A program made the position numbers and the translations under genes. From assembly GCA_018266835.1 (NCBI GenBank), contig JAFDZP010000003.1, positions 314,345 to 378,344 of the forward strand: DNA of 64,000 bases. Reading direction: 5' to 3'. Positions 31,364 to 40,509 of this stretch are shown one piece after another (the first letter of the stretch is position 1; every line of letters starts with the position of its first letter). This stretch comes from Bacteroidota bacterium (GTDB taxonomy: Bacteria > Bacteroidota > Ignavibacteria > Tepidaquicellales > Tepidaquicellaceae). The notes under the pieces were generated by a model. The model was given only the letters and a program-made list of their open reading frames with translations. It had not been told where the DNA came from and searched no databases.

Positions 31364-33022
31364 CTATTTAACTAAAATCATGCGATTTGTTTGTGAAAAG
31401 TTCGATGAACTTAAACGATAAAAGTATATTCCCGAAGAAATATTTTTTGAAGTAAAGTTCACTTCGTAAACGCCTTCATTTAATTTTTCATTTACAAGCT
31501 GCTCTACAACTTTACCGCTTAAATCGAATACAGTTAAATTTACAAAATCGCTTTTAGCAATTTCGAATTTGATTTTAGTTGAGGGATTAAAGGGATTGGG
31601 ATAGTTTTGGAATAAAGAAAAATTTTCGGGGATTGAAGATGAAATACTTCTTACGTTTACAGAAAAATTTGAGTTGTAAATATTTTGTATTTCATCATCT
31701 AAATTTTTCAGCCAGGTAACAGAGTTCTTATTATTTGATTTTCTTATTGCAAACTGTGATATGATAAAAGTCTGAGTATCACCCGGAGAAACAGTTAAAT
31801 TAGAAGAACCTGAACCAATTACAAATCTTCTATCGCCAGGATTACTACCATTTATATTCCCTGTAGTAGTGCCTCCGCAATTTTTTATTACTCCCATAAA
31901 CTCAGTCCAACCGCCCCCAATTTCAGGGTCACCGTTATAGCAATACTTTGTAAGATTTCCTGTCCGGGCATTTACCCATCTCGTACTATCCTTTTTCAGT
32001 CCTCTAAGATAATTGTATGCTTCAATTGGCAGCTGGGGATCTTGTTCGCATGATATCCCACCTTCACTTGGTTTTGTAAAATAAGTAAAGGAAGTCATTT
32101 TTAAATCCACAGGGGTTGGTCCTGATTTATCCACTGCACCTTTTAATAAATCTACACCTACTGCAGGGGGAGAAAGACCATAAGTTATTCCTGCTCCGGT
32201 TCCATCCTGATTATCTGAATTGTAACAGTATCCAAAACTTCGAACCGAATCGCATCCAATATAATCATCAGTTTTATCTCCTAAGTCAGGGTCGCATACT
32301 ATTCCAAAATAGGTTTTAGTCCATGAGGAAACATTTTTATTGATTACAGCAAATTTTAAAAATTGAGCTTTATGTAAAGACGTATCAGTATCATAACACC
32401 AGGCTGTCAGGTGCATTTCAGAAAATATCGGTAGAGTTCCTCCGCTAAAACCTTCTGCTATATTATGGTTTTCAGGAAAGGCATCAGTCAGACAAATAAA
32501 TATAGTTTGGGAAGCGTTTCTCATACCTGGTTTATCCACATCTGGATCAAAGACATTATTGTTGTTAACGTCCACGAACGGGGCTCCATATGGAACCATT
32601 AATCCCCAATTGGCATAATCAGGATTATTTGAACTGTTATCGCCTCTGGATATTTTATATAGTTTAAAAAGTGAATTTGTAATGCCTGCGTGATTATTTA
32701 TATACCCCGGGGCATATTCTCCATTATAGGATATAGATGCCAACCTAAGAGAATCATTAATATATGTTCCAATACTTAAGCCGGAACTGTAGATTGCAAA
32801 TTTCCCGCTTCCTTTTGGCCATTCAAATCCCGGAGTATTTAAAGTCCGGGCATCCTGATTAAATACTCCTGTATTCCATATCCATGTTGACATATTACTA
32901 CCATTTAAAGATGCCTGTGTAATAGGAATTGAAAAAGGAAAAAGTAAATACGGTGAATGAATTTCAGATTTTAAATTCTTAAATAAAAATATTAGAAAAA
33001 TAATTAGAAGAACTTTTTTCAT
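31364..33022 (-). CDS. T9SS-secreted protein, array member 4
   Basis: A 552-residue paralogue with signal peptide MKKVLLIIFLIFLFKNLKS. Framework blocks: NMSTWIWNTGVFNQDARTLN, GSGKFAIYSSGLSIGTY, LASISYNGEYAPGY, DVNNNNVFDPDVDKPGM (Asn instead of Gly in the loop), NIAEGFSGGTLPIFSEMHLT, PDLGDKTDDYIGCDSVRS, YNYLRGLKKDSTRW, NCGGTTTGNI and SGSSNLTVSPGDTQTF. The sorting domain belongs to the near-identical set. It starts 18 bases after member 3 ends, so these two are likely co-transcribed. The function is unknown. Confidence 0.88.
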   Translation of the reverse strand: MKKVLLIIFLIFLFKNLKSEIHSPYLLFPFSIPITQASLNGSNMSTWIWNTGVFNQDARTLNTPGFEWPKGSGKFAIYSSGLSIGTYINDSLRLASISYNGEYAPGYINNHAGITNSLFKLYKISRGDNSSNNPDYANWGLMVPYGAPFVDVNNNNVFDPDVDKPGMRNASQTIFICLTDAFPENHNIAEGFSGGTLPIFSEMHLTAWCYDTDTSLHKAQFLKFAVINKNVSSWTKTYFGIVCDPDLGDKTDDYIGCDSVRSFGYCYNSDNQDGTGAGITYGLSPPAVGVDLLKGAVDKSGPTPVDLKMTSFTYFTKPSEGGISCEQDPQLPIEAYNYLRGLKKDSTRWVNARTGNLTKYCYNGDPEIGGGWTEFMGVIKNCGGTTTGNINGSNPGDRRFVIGSGSSNLTVSPGDTQTFIISQFAIRKSNNKNSVTWLKNLDDEIQNIYNSNFSVNVRSISSSIPENFSLFQNYPNPFNPSTKIKFEIAKSDFVNLTVFDLSGKVVEQLVNEKLNEGVYEVNFTSKNISSGIYFYRLSSSNFSQTNRMILVK

Positions 33023-33040
33023 ATGAGATATAATCAGAAT

Positions 33041-34702
33041 TTATTTTAGTAAAATCATTCGGTTTGTTTGTGTAAAGTTATCTGAACTCAACCGGTAAAA
33101 GTATATTCCCGAAGAAATATTTTTTGCAGTGTAATTCACCTCGTAAACGCCTTCATTTAATTTTTCATTTACAAGCTGCTCTACAACTTTACCGCTTAAA
33201 TCGAATACGGTCAAATTCACAAAATCGCTTTTAGCAATTTCGAATTTGATTTTAGTTGAGGGATTAAAGGGATTGGGATAGTTTTGGAATAAAGAAAATT
33301 TATCCGGAACCTGGTTTGAAACAGTATTTACACTCACACTGAAGTTAGCATTATAATACAGTTGTACCATATCACTTAGTTGTTTGAGTTTTGTAACAGA
33401 ATTTCTATTATTTGCGCCTCTTGCAATCAGCTGAGCAAATACAAATGTCTGCTTTTCACCGGGGACAATTGTGAGATTTTCTGCCCCCGAACTCATAACA
33501 AATCTTCTATCAAAAGGAACAGAAGTAACGATTGGTCCGGTTGTATCACCGCCACAATTATTAATTTTCCCTACGAATTCTGTCCATTCATTCCCTGATT
33601 CAAGGTCACCGGGATAACAATATTTTGTTCTAAGCATTGTCAGAGGATTTATATATGGAGTTGAATCTCTTTTAGTTCCTTTTAAATAGTTATATGAAGC
33701 AATTGGTGCAGTGGATGGATCTGTTTCACATATTATTCCTCCTGACCCTGTTCCAAAGAAACTAATAAACGAAGTCATATATAAATCCGTATTTGGTGTA
33801 ACGCTTCTGTTCACTGCACCTTTAAGCATATCAATTCCTACAGCGGGAGGATTTGCACCATAAGAGTGTCCTGTTCCATCACCATCAAGATTATCAGCGT
33901 TATAGCAAAAGCCTAAATTTCTCGCTAAATCACATCCAACATAATCATCACTTGCAGAACCTAAATCAGGATCAGCTACTATTCCGAACTGCGTTCTTGT
34001 CCATGGTGAACTGTTTTTATTTACAACTTCCATTTTAAGAAACTGAACATCTTCAAGTCCTGCAACATTGTCATACGACCATGTTGTAAAGTGCATTTCA
34101 GAAAATAAAGGGGCCGTACCTCCACTGAATCCTTCTGCAGTAGTATGATTAGTTGCATCTGCGTCGGTAAGACATACAAAAATTGTTTGAGCAGAATTTT
34201 TTACTCCCGGTTTATCTGTTGCAGGATCAAACACTCCGTTGTTATTAACATCTTCATAAGGCGCGCCAAATGGAACCATTAATCCCCAGTTAGCATAATC
34301 AGGATTTGTATTGTTATTATCACCGCGATTTACCCGATATAGTTTGAATGTTGAATTGGTAGTAAAGACTCCGTTGAGAACATATCCCGGACCATACTCT
34401 CCATTATAAGAAACACTTGCCAATCTCAAGCCTCCGTTAACATATGCCCCCATAGATAATCCGGTTGAAAAAATAGCAAATTTTCCGGAGTTCTTGGGCC
34501 ATTCAAATCCCGGTGTATTATTTGTGCGCAGGTCCTGATTAAATACACCCGTATTCCATATCCAGGTCGAAACATTATTACTGTTTGAATTTGACTGTGC
34601 TTTAATTACGGTATATGGTAGTTGTTGAATTTCATCATTGGGTTTTGAAAATGATGAAATTGTAAAAATGATGCAGAAGAAAAAAATTAATAGAGTCTTC
34701 AT
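33041..34702 (-). CDS. T9SS-secreted protein, array member 3
   Basis: A 553-residue paralogue with signal peptide MKTLLIFFFCIIFTISSFS, closest in its N-terminus to member 6 (both start MKTLxIFFFC and share SNSNNxSTWIWNTGVF). Framework: GKFAIFSTGLSMGAYVNGGL, DVNNNGVFDPATDKPGV, TAEGFSGGTAPLFSEMHFTT, DDYVGCDLARNLGFCYNADN, NCGGDTTGPI and SSGAENLTIVPGEKQTF. Yet its sorting domain is of the near-identical set shared with 29583, 31364 and 37295, not that of member 6, so the two ends of the gene have different histories. The function is unknown. Confidence 0.88.
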   Translation of the reverse strand: MKTLLIFFFCIIFTISSFSKPNDEIQQLPYTVIKAQSNSNSNNVSTWIWNTGVFNQDLRTNNTPGFEWPKNSGKFAIFSTGLSMGAYVNGGLRLASVSYNGEYGPGYVLNGVFTTNSTFKLYRVNRGDNNNTNPDYANWGLMVPFGAPYEDVNNNGVFDPATDKPGVKNSAQTIFVCLTDADATNHTTAEGFSGGTAPLFSEMHFTTWSYDNVAGLEDVQFLKMEVVNKNSSPWTRTQFGIVADPDLGSASDDYVGCDLARNLGFCYNADNLDGDGTGHSYGANPPAVGIDMLKGAVNRSVTPNTDLYMTSFISFFGTGSGGIICETDPSTAPIASYNYLKGTKRDSTPYINPLTMLRTKYCYPGDLESGNEWTEFVGKINNCGGDTTGPIVTSVPFDRRFVMSSGAENLTIVPGEKQTFVFAQLIARGANNRNSVTKLKQLSDMVQLYYNANFSVSVNTVSNQVPDKFSLFQNYPNPFNPSTKIKFEIAKSDFVNLTVFDLSGKVVEQLVNEKLNEGVYEVNYTAKNISSGIYFYRLSSDNFTQTNRMILLK

Positions 34703-34787
34703 TTTTATGAATATTTATGTTTCTAAATATACTCAGGTTACTTCTAAAAGTAATTATGAGCCGAACTTTTTATTTTAATTGAAAATA

Positions 34788-37280
34788 TTATTTCAGTAAA
34801 ATCATTTTCTTTGTTTGTGTGAATGAAGAAGTTTTTATTTGATAAAAATAAACTCCGCTCGGAAGACCTGAAGCATCGTATTTATAGGAATAAGTTCCTT
34901 CAGCCAGATTTTGGTTAACCAAATTATTAAGTTCTTTACCGTTAATATCAAATACAATAAGTGAAACAAATCCCGTCTTACTGATATCAAATTTTATTTG
35001 TGTATCGGGGTTAAAAGGATTTGGAAAATTCTGATACAATGAAAATTTTTCCGGAGTAAATGTATTTATAGTCTGAAGATTCACAGAAAATCTTGGAATG
35101 TAGTACATATCTTTTACAGTCTGTACGAAGTCCTTCAGTTTAGTAACGGAGTTTTTATTATAACTTCCTCTTTGAACCGCCTGCATTAACACAATAACCT
35201 GTTTATCACCCGGATTCATTGTAAGATTATCCGAACCGGTAGAAAAGATAATATTTCTTTGAGAAGGAGTTGAAGGAACTTCGGTAGGCCCGGTAGTACT
35301 TCCACCGCAATTAAGAACTCTTCCATTAAATTCGGTCCATCCTATACCTGTTTGAGGGTCACCGGTATAATTAAATTTTGTAGGCTGATTATTTAGAATA
35401 TTTATCCATGGTGTTCCGTCTTTTTTAAAACCTTTAGCCATATTATACAATTCATCTGAAGTCATATTATCTGATGTGCAGCCGGTAGTTCCGTAAAAAT
35501 ATCCCATCGAAGTCATACCCAAATCAACAGTAGGATTGGAATTTAAAAAAGCTCCTTTATACATTGCGATTCCATAAGCAGGAGGCGCGGCTCCATACTC
35601 ACCCGGAGCTCCCGTCCCGTCTGTATTAGTCGAATTATAATAATAAGCTATTTTTCTGACGGAATCACTTCCGATGTAATCATCCGTTTCATTCCCAAGA
35701 TACCCGTCATTTAAAAATGAAAAATATGCACCCGTCCAGGGAGTATTACTTTTATTAAAAATCTCATACTTCATAAAAACAGCATCATCTACAAAATGTA
35801 GAGTTGCTGTATCCTGGATAAAATGAGCAGCCCAAATAGTAAAGTGAATTTCAGCACCTAATGGTAATGTACCCGCCCCATATCCATTTGATAAATGATG
35901 AGCAGTATCTGAAGCATCTGTAACGCAAATGAAATTAGTTTCGCCCGCATCTTTTACACCGGGTTTATCAATTAAAGGTTCATAGATTCCATTCTGATTT
36001 ATATCGACATAGGGAGCTCCAAAAGGCACTGCTTCCCCCCATTTCTGCCAATTGTAACTGGAAGGTAAATCATTTTCTTTAACCTTGTAAATTCTGAATC
36101 TGCTATCGAATGTATAATTTCCGTTCTGTACGTAACCGGGAGCAAATTCGCTTTTCTGAAAAGTAGTAGCAGTCCTCAACACTCCGTTTACTTTGGCCGT
36201 AATGTTTAAACCGAATGCATCAGAAAGAAACCTTCCGGCACCTCTTGGCCATTCCAAACCTCTGCCATTAATGCTTGAATTTTTATTTATTACAAGTCTG
36301 TCATTAAAATATTCTGCAAAATTATTATAGGTCAGTGACGTATTAAATGTATAAGTAGTATCTATTCGTCTGACGAATGCAGTTCCGTTATCACCGCATG
36401 CATAACCGATTTCCGCAGAGAACGCAACAGCATTCAGATTTTGAGATGTAAAAGAATTCTGAGTTATCCAGTTTGTTCCCATGTTAGATGTTTTTAACAC
36501 AAGACCTCCATTGCCTGATATAAATGCTGATGGAAATGAACTTATACTGACCGAATTTAATTTGGTAGTAACATTTGAATTTTGCTGAACCCATGAACTT
36601 CCGCCATTTGTTGTTAAAGCAATTAATCCATTATCTCCTGTTATCCACCCTGTGTTTGAATCATAAAAATTAATTGAATTTAAATTAGTGGAACCAATTG
36701 AAACATTATTCCAAGTAGAACCAAAATCTGTGGTTTTAAAAATCACACCTGCATTTCCACAGACATAATATACTGCACCCCCTGTAGCTGAACAATTAAG
36801 TGTCTGGTTAGTAAAGTTTGGTTTCACGCTCCACGTTACACCTGCATCACTAGATTGAACATAAGCTCCATTTACTCCTAACGCAGCAATAGTAACATTA
36901 TTAATTCGGAGAATTGTTTTAAGGTTGGAAGTAGTAGTTGAATTCACCGCTATCCAGTTAGTTCCTATATTCGTAGATTTAAGTATTACTCCATTATTGC
37001 CGCATATCCATAATGTTGTTGTAGCATTCACAGCGAAAGAGTTCAGATCGGAAGTTGTAGTTGAATTCTGAGAAACCCACAGCGCTGTATTAAAAGATTT
37101 GTATAGAATGGTTCCGTTTTTTCCTAAAATAAATTCGCTGCCATCGGCAATTTGTTTTGCAAAAAGCAAATTATTATTGGTCGGAATATTAAGCTGATAC
37201 CAGTCATAATAAGGCTGTGCATAAAGTTCATTCAATACCAGTAAAAATAAAACAACTAATAAGTACTTATTTGTTTTCAT
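34788..37280 (-). CDS. T9SS-secreted protein, array member 2, with N-terminal YCF48/BNR-like repeats
   Basis: An 830-residue protein. After the signal peptide (ending NELYAQ), residues about 20-305 hold seven repeats of about 42 residues built on 'WICGNNGVILKSTNxGxxW' (examples: CGNAGVIFKTTDFGSTWNN, ITGDNGLIALTTNGGSSW, ISGNGGLVLKTSNMGTNW). This is the pattern of the YCF48/BNR-type propeller. The remainder is the array framework (LEWPRGAGRFLSDAFGLNI, DINQNGIYEPLIDKPGV, SDSVRKIAYYYNSTNTDG, GKDG-like KKDGTPWINI, NCGGSTTGPT) and a sorting domain (YQNFPNPFNPDTQIKFD ... KKMILLK) outside the near-identical set. A propeller fused to this framework suggests a binding role for the N-terminus. The function is unknown. 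Confidence 0.88.
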   Translation of the reverse strand: MKTNKYLLVVLFLLVLNELYAQPYYDWYQLNIPTNNNLLFAKQIADGSEFILGKNGTILYKSFNTALWVSQNSTTTSDLNSFAVNATTTLWICGNNGVILKSTNIGTNWIAVNSTTTSNLKTILRINNVTIAALGVNGAYVQSSDAGVTWSVKPNFTNQTLNCSATGGAVYYVCGNAGVIFKTTDFGSTWNNVSIGSTNLNSINFYDSNTGWITGDNGLIALTTNGGSSWVQQNSNVTTKLNSVSISSFPSAFISGNGGLVLKTSNMGTNWITQNSFTSQNLNAVAFSAEIGYACGDNGTAFVRRIDTTYTFNTSLTYNNFAEYFNDRLVINKNSSINGRGLEWPRGAGRFLSDAFGLNITAKVNGVLRTATTFQKSEFAPGYVQNGNYTFDSRFRIYKVKENDLPSSYNWQKWGEAVPFGAPYVDINQNGIYEPLIDKPGVKDAGETNFICVTDASDTAHHLSNGYGAGTLPLGAEIHFTIWAAHFIQDTATLHFVDDAVFMKYEIFNKSNTPWTGAYFSFLNDGYLGNETDDYIGSDSVRKIAYYYNSTNTDGTGAPGEYGAAPPAYGIAMYKGAFLNSNPTVDLGMTSMGYFYGTTGCTSDNMTSDELYNMAKGFKKDGTPWINILNNQPTKFNYTGDPQTGIGWTEFNGRVLNCGGSTTGPTEVPSTPSQRNIIFSTGSDNLTMNPGDKQVIVLMQAVQRGSYNKNSVTKLKDFVQTVKDMYYIPRFSVNLQTINTFTPEKFSLYQNFPNPFNPDTQIKFDISKTGFVSLIVFDINGKELNNLVNQNLAEGTYSYKYDASGLPSGVYFYQIKTSSFTQTKKMILLK

Positions 37281-37294
37281 TATTTATAAATTTA

Positions 37295-38923
37295 CTATTT
37301 TACTAAAATCATCCGGTTTGTTTGTGTAAAGTTATCTGTACTCAACCGGTAAAAGTATATTCCCGAAGAAATATTTTTTGCAGTGAAGTTCACTTCGTAA
37401 ACGCCTTCATTTAATTTTTCATTTACAAGCTCCTCTACAATTTTACCGCTTAAATCGAATACGGTCAAATTCACAAAATCGCTTTTGGCAATTTCGAATT
37501 TGATTTTAGTTGAGGGATTAAAGGGATTGGGATAGTTTTGGAATAAAGAAAATTTATCAGGGATTTCTGTGGAGACAGGAGTAATGCCTATTATAAATCC
37601 ATGCTCATAAAAATTCTGAGCTTTATCAGCGAGCAGTTTTAACTTTGTAACTGAGTTTTTATTATCTGTACCGCGTGCTACTAATTGTGCGTATTGAAAC
37701 TGAATATATGACGGGCATGGTACACTATAACTATCAGAGCCTGAGCTCATTAAAAATGTTCGTCTGTTTGAATAATTAGGCGTAACTTGACCTGAAGTTG
37801 AGCCAAAGCAATTGTCTATAACACCGGTATATTCCGTCCATCCGCTGCCGGTTTCAGGGTCGCCGGGAAAAGTAAACTTTGTTGCTTTCGGCGGAGATGC
37901 TGTGGGGTCAAGCCAGGGAGTATTATCTTTTTTATATCCGCGCATTAAATTATAAGCTTCTAATGGTGTATACGGAAATTCTTCACATGGCGGACTTGGT
38001 TCAATTTGTTCAGGAATTACATAATGGAAAGATGTCATAGACAGTCCATCATTTTGATCCAATAACTTTATACCAACTGCAGGAGGAGCAGCTCCATAAC
38101 TATTTCCCTGTCCTGTTCCGTCATTGTTATCTTTATTGTATGCGTAACCCAGTCTCCTTATTGTATCGCATCCGACGTAATCATCAAGTGAATCTCCTAT
38201 CTGCGGATTCATAAACATTGAAAAATACGTCTTCTTCCATTCAACTAAACTCTTATTTAAAACAACGTATTTTATAAATTGAATATCTTCATAACCGGGA
38301 ATATCATAAACCCAGGCTGTTAAATGAATATCGGCAAACAGAGGCGCAGTTCCTCCTGAAAATCCTTCCGAAATTGAGTGGTTCGCTAAAAAACCATCGG
38401 TAAGACAAACGAAAATTGTTTGTGCAGCATTTTTTACTCCGGGTGAATCTATTCCTATATCATAGATTCCGTTATTGTTCACATCATTATAAGGAGCTCC
38501 AAGTTCAGTCATTAGATACCAGTACATATAATCAGGGTTATTAGAGGCGTTATCTCCTTTGGAAACTTTATATAAATGAAATGATTCGGATGTTTTTGCA
38601 TAAGGAACAGAGCTGTTAATAATATAACCAGGTGAAAATTCTCCTTTGTATGTAGCATTTGCCAATCTTAGCTCACCATTAAAGTAAGCTCCGATGCATA
38701 AACCTGCAGAAAGACCTAAAAATTTTCCAGAATTATCATGCCACTGAAGTGAAGGGGAATTTTCAAAATTAACATTCTGATTGAAGATTCCTGTGTTCCA
38801 GATTGAAGTTGAAAAACTGTTAGATTTTAAATATGCCTGAACTTTTATAATTGAAGTCTGAGGAAAACTACCGGAAAGTAAAATCGAGGGTAAAAATAAA
38901 AGGGTAAAGAGAATTTTTTTCAT
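37295..38923 (-). CDS. T9SS-secreted protein, array member 1 (first on the minus strand)
   Basis: A 542-residue paralogue at the 5' end of the array, 14 bases ahead of member 2. Signal peptide MKKILFTLLFLPSILLSG. Framework: NSFSTSIWNTGIFNQNVNFE, GKFLGLSAGLCIGAYFNGE, DVNNNGIYDIGIDSPGV, SEGFSGGTAPLFADIHLTAW, DYVGCDTIRRLGYAYNKDN, ARGTDNKNSVTKLKLL. It is the most divergent of the 550-residue members, yet its last 85 residues belong to the near-identical sorting-domain set. About 450 non-coding bases lie upstream, where a promoter for the array is expected. The function is unknown. Confidence 0.88.
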   Translation of the reverse strand: MKKILFTLLFLPSILLSGSFPQTSIIKVQAYLKSNSFSTSIWNTGIFNQNVNFENSPSLQWHDNSGKFLGLSAGLCIGAYFNGELRLANATYKGEFSPGYIINSSVPYAKTSESFHLYKVSKGDNASNNPDYMYWYLMTELGAPYNDVNNNGIYDIGIDSPGVKNAAQTIFVCLTDGFLANHSISEGFSGGTAPLFADIHLTAWVYDIPGYEDIQFIKYVVLNKSLVEWKKTYFSMFMNPQIGDSLDDYVGCDTIRRLGYAYNKDNNDGTGQGNSYGAAPPAVGIKLLDQNDGLSMTSFHYVIPEQIEPSPPCEEFPYTPLEAYNLMRGYKKDNTPWLDPTASPPKATKFTFPGDPETGSGWTEYTGVIDNCFGSTSGQVTPNYSNRRTFLMSSGSDSYSVPCPSYIQFQYAQLVARGTDNKNSVTKLKLLADKAQNFYEHGFIIGITPVSTEIPDKFSLFQNYPNPFNPSTKIKFEIAKSDFVNLTVFDLSGKIVEELVNEKLNEGVYEVNFTAKNISSGIYFYRLSTDNFTQTNRMILVK

Positions 38924-39372
38924 AACGCTAACCTATTACTATAAAATATACAAAAAATACTGTTAAAGCAATTAATAATATATGAATATATTTAAAAATT
39001 GAAGGTAAACTCCGAATAAATCAATTTTAAGAAAGTATTGTTTTTAAATTTTTTCATCAGAAATAAAATTTACTTTTTTCATTTTTTTTGAAATGACGGA
39101 TTTTTGACGGATTTTCCTGTACCTGTATTGTTTTTTCAATACCGATAATTTTCAAATTTTCTTTAATGATGAATTTTAAATTCCAAAAAGATTTTTTCTT
39201 GACAATTTCTTTCGTCGCAAAAAAGTAACATTTTGCTTTAGCAGAATTATAATAGAACACAGATACAATATACTAATATAATATTTTCGACTCAAACATT
39301 ACTTACCTATACCTACTAATAGGCAAATAATTTATGGATTTAAATTGTGTTTAATTATGGCTATTTTGAATT
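38924..39372. other. Intergenic region between divergent units
   Basis: This very AT-rich stretch of 449 bases separates the secreted-protein array (minus) from the gene at 39373 (plus). The only structure I see is a short direct repeat (TGACGGATTTT twice near 39095-39117) and a weak 5-base hairpin, CCTAT/ATAGG, near 39310-39330. It must hold the promoters of both units, but no clear TAnnTTTG element stands out. A 67-codon minus-strand ORF inside looks non-coding. Confidence 0.6.
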
Positions 39373-39576
39373 TTGGAAGAAAATAAAATAAATACTAATC
39401 CCGAAGAAAACAAAGAGCATATAGAAGTTCAGCTGCAGGAAAATTTGCTGCCTGATACTTCGGCTCTAAGCTATAAAAAAAATCTTGTGCGATTATTAAT
39501 TTTATCGGGACTGGGATTTTTAAGCATCATTCTTCTCGGAATAAGTTTTTATCTTATTGGCATTAAAATCTTTTAA
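39373..39576 (+). CDS. Small single-span membrane protein, unknown
   Basis: A 67-residue protein starting with TTG. It has an acidic N-terminal half (ENKINTNPEENKEHIEVQLQ), then one hydrophobic span (LLILSGLGFLSIILLGISFYLIG) and a two-residue tail. I do not recognise a family. It lies 15 bases ahead of the YgfZ-like gene and probably shares its mRNA. The tight coupling and compact layout support it as real; the start codon is uncertain because no ATG is available in frame. Confidence 0.55.
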   Translation: MEENKINTNPEENKEHIEVQLQENLLPDTSALSYKKNLVRLLILSGLGFLSIILLGISFYLIGIKIF

Positions 39577-39591
39577 TACTGTAAACACAAT

Positions 39592-40485
39592 TTGAGTTTA
39601 AATCTATATCAAAAAAACTGCGGCGTACTTCTCCTGAAAGGTAAAGATAGAATTGATTTTCTGAACAGAATGTCCACGAACGACCTGACCGTAGTTGAAC
39701 CCTACCACTATAAAAAAACCGTACTGACTTCCGATAAAGGAAGAATAATTGACCTGATAACAATTCTTAATTTTGACGACTACTCTATTTTAATCACGAC
39801 CGAAAATTACGAAGACAGAATAAAAACTCATCTTGATAAATATATTATCATGGATGATGTTGAAATAGAAAAAAGCGGCGAGGACCAGAAACTTGTAATG
39901 CTCTGGGGTGATGACGTAGTCAACAAAGTGAACGCAGCTGAAAATGTAAATCTTTCTAGTGATAATTTTTTTAAACTTTCTGACAAAGAATTTTTATTCG
40001 CAGATGATTTCGGATTTGAAAAAGTGATTTATCTTACAGACGGAATTGAAGTGACAAACATCAGTCAAAAATATTCTGATGCCGTAGCAATTACAGACAG
40101 TGAGTACGAAAATTTAAGGATTTCACTGGGAATAGCAGAAGGTGAAAACGAATTTAACGATTTAATCAATCCGAAGGAATGCGGACTTGAAAAATATATT
40201 TCCTATACAAAGGGATGTTACATTGGGCAGGAAGTTATTGCCCGCTTAGATGCGCAGGGAAAAATTCCCAAGCAGATGGTAAGAGTTAAAACAGTACAAT
40301 CAATAAACAAAGGCGACAAAATTTTTTCCGATGGTAAAGATGTTGGATTCATCTCAAGCGTTTCAGATAACTTAGGGCTGGCATTTATTCGCAGCGCTGC
40401 GCTTGAACCTTCTAAAGAGTTTCAGGTGAACGGAGAAAAAATTGAGCTTGAATTAATATTTAATTTAGTAAAAAATTTAAATTAA
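39592..40485 (+). CDS. YgfZ/GcvT-like folate-binding protein
   Basis: A 297-residue protein starting with TTG. It has the GcvT fold of the YgfZ family: GKDRIDFLNRMSTNDLTVV, TVLTSDKGRIIDLITILNF, then the diagnostic motif KGCYIGQE (Cys209) in YTKGCYIGQEVIARLDAQG. YgfZ proteins help build or repair Fe-S clusters in enzymes such as MiaB in a folate-dependent way. The essential Cys is present. It is placed before a class I aldolase gene 24 bases downstream, with no clear link. Confidence 0.9.
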   Translation: MSLNLYQKNCGVLLLKGKDRIDFLNRMSTNDLTVVEPYHYKKTVLTSDKGRIIDLITILNFDDYSILITTENYEDRIKTHLDKYIIMDDVEIEKSGEDQKLVMLWGDDVVNKVNAAENVNLSSDNFFKLSDKEFLFADDFGFEKVIYLTDGIEVTNISQKYSDAVAITDSEYENLRISLGIAEGENEFNDLINPKECGLEKYISYTKGCYIGQEVIARLDAQGKIPKQMVRVKTVQSINKGDKIFSDGKDVGFISSVSDNLGLAFIRSAALEPSKEFQVNGEKIELELIFNLVKNLN

Positions 40486-40509
40486 CCCTTTAATTAACTT
40501 TTTAATAAT

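Noticed and set aside
27798..38923. CRISPR or transposon array as the source of the repeated DNA
   Set aside because: The repeats are coding, about 260 bases long, irregularly spaced and in frame as sorting domains; there are no spacers, cas genes or transposase.
39057..39260. 67-codon minus-strand ORF in the spacer upstream of the secreted-protein array
   Set aside because: Its composition (Lys, Phe, Ile runs from poly-A/T) and lack of any family feature fit chance translation of AT-rich spacer.
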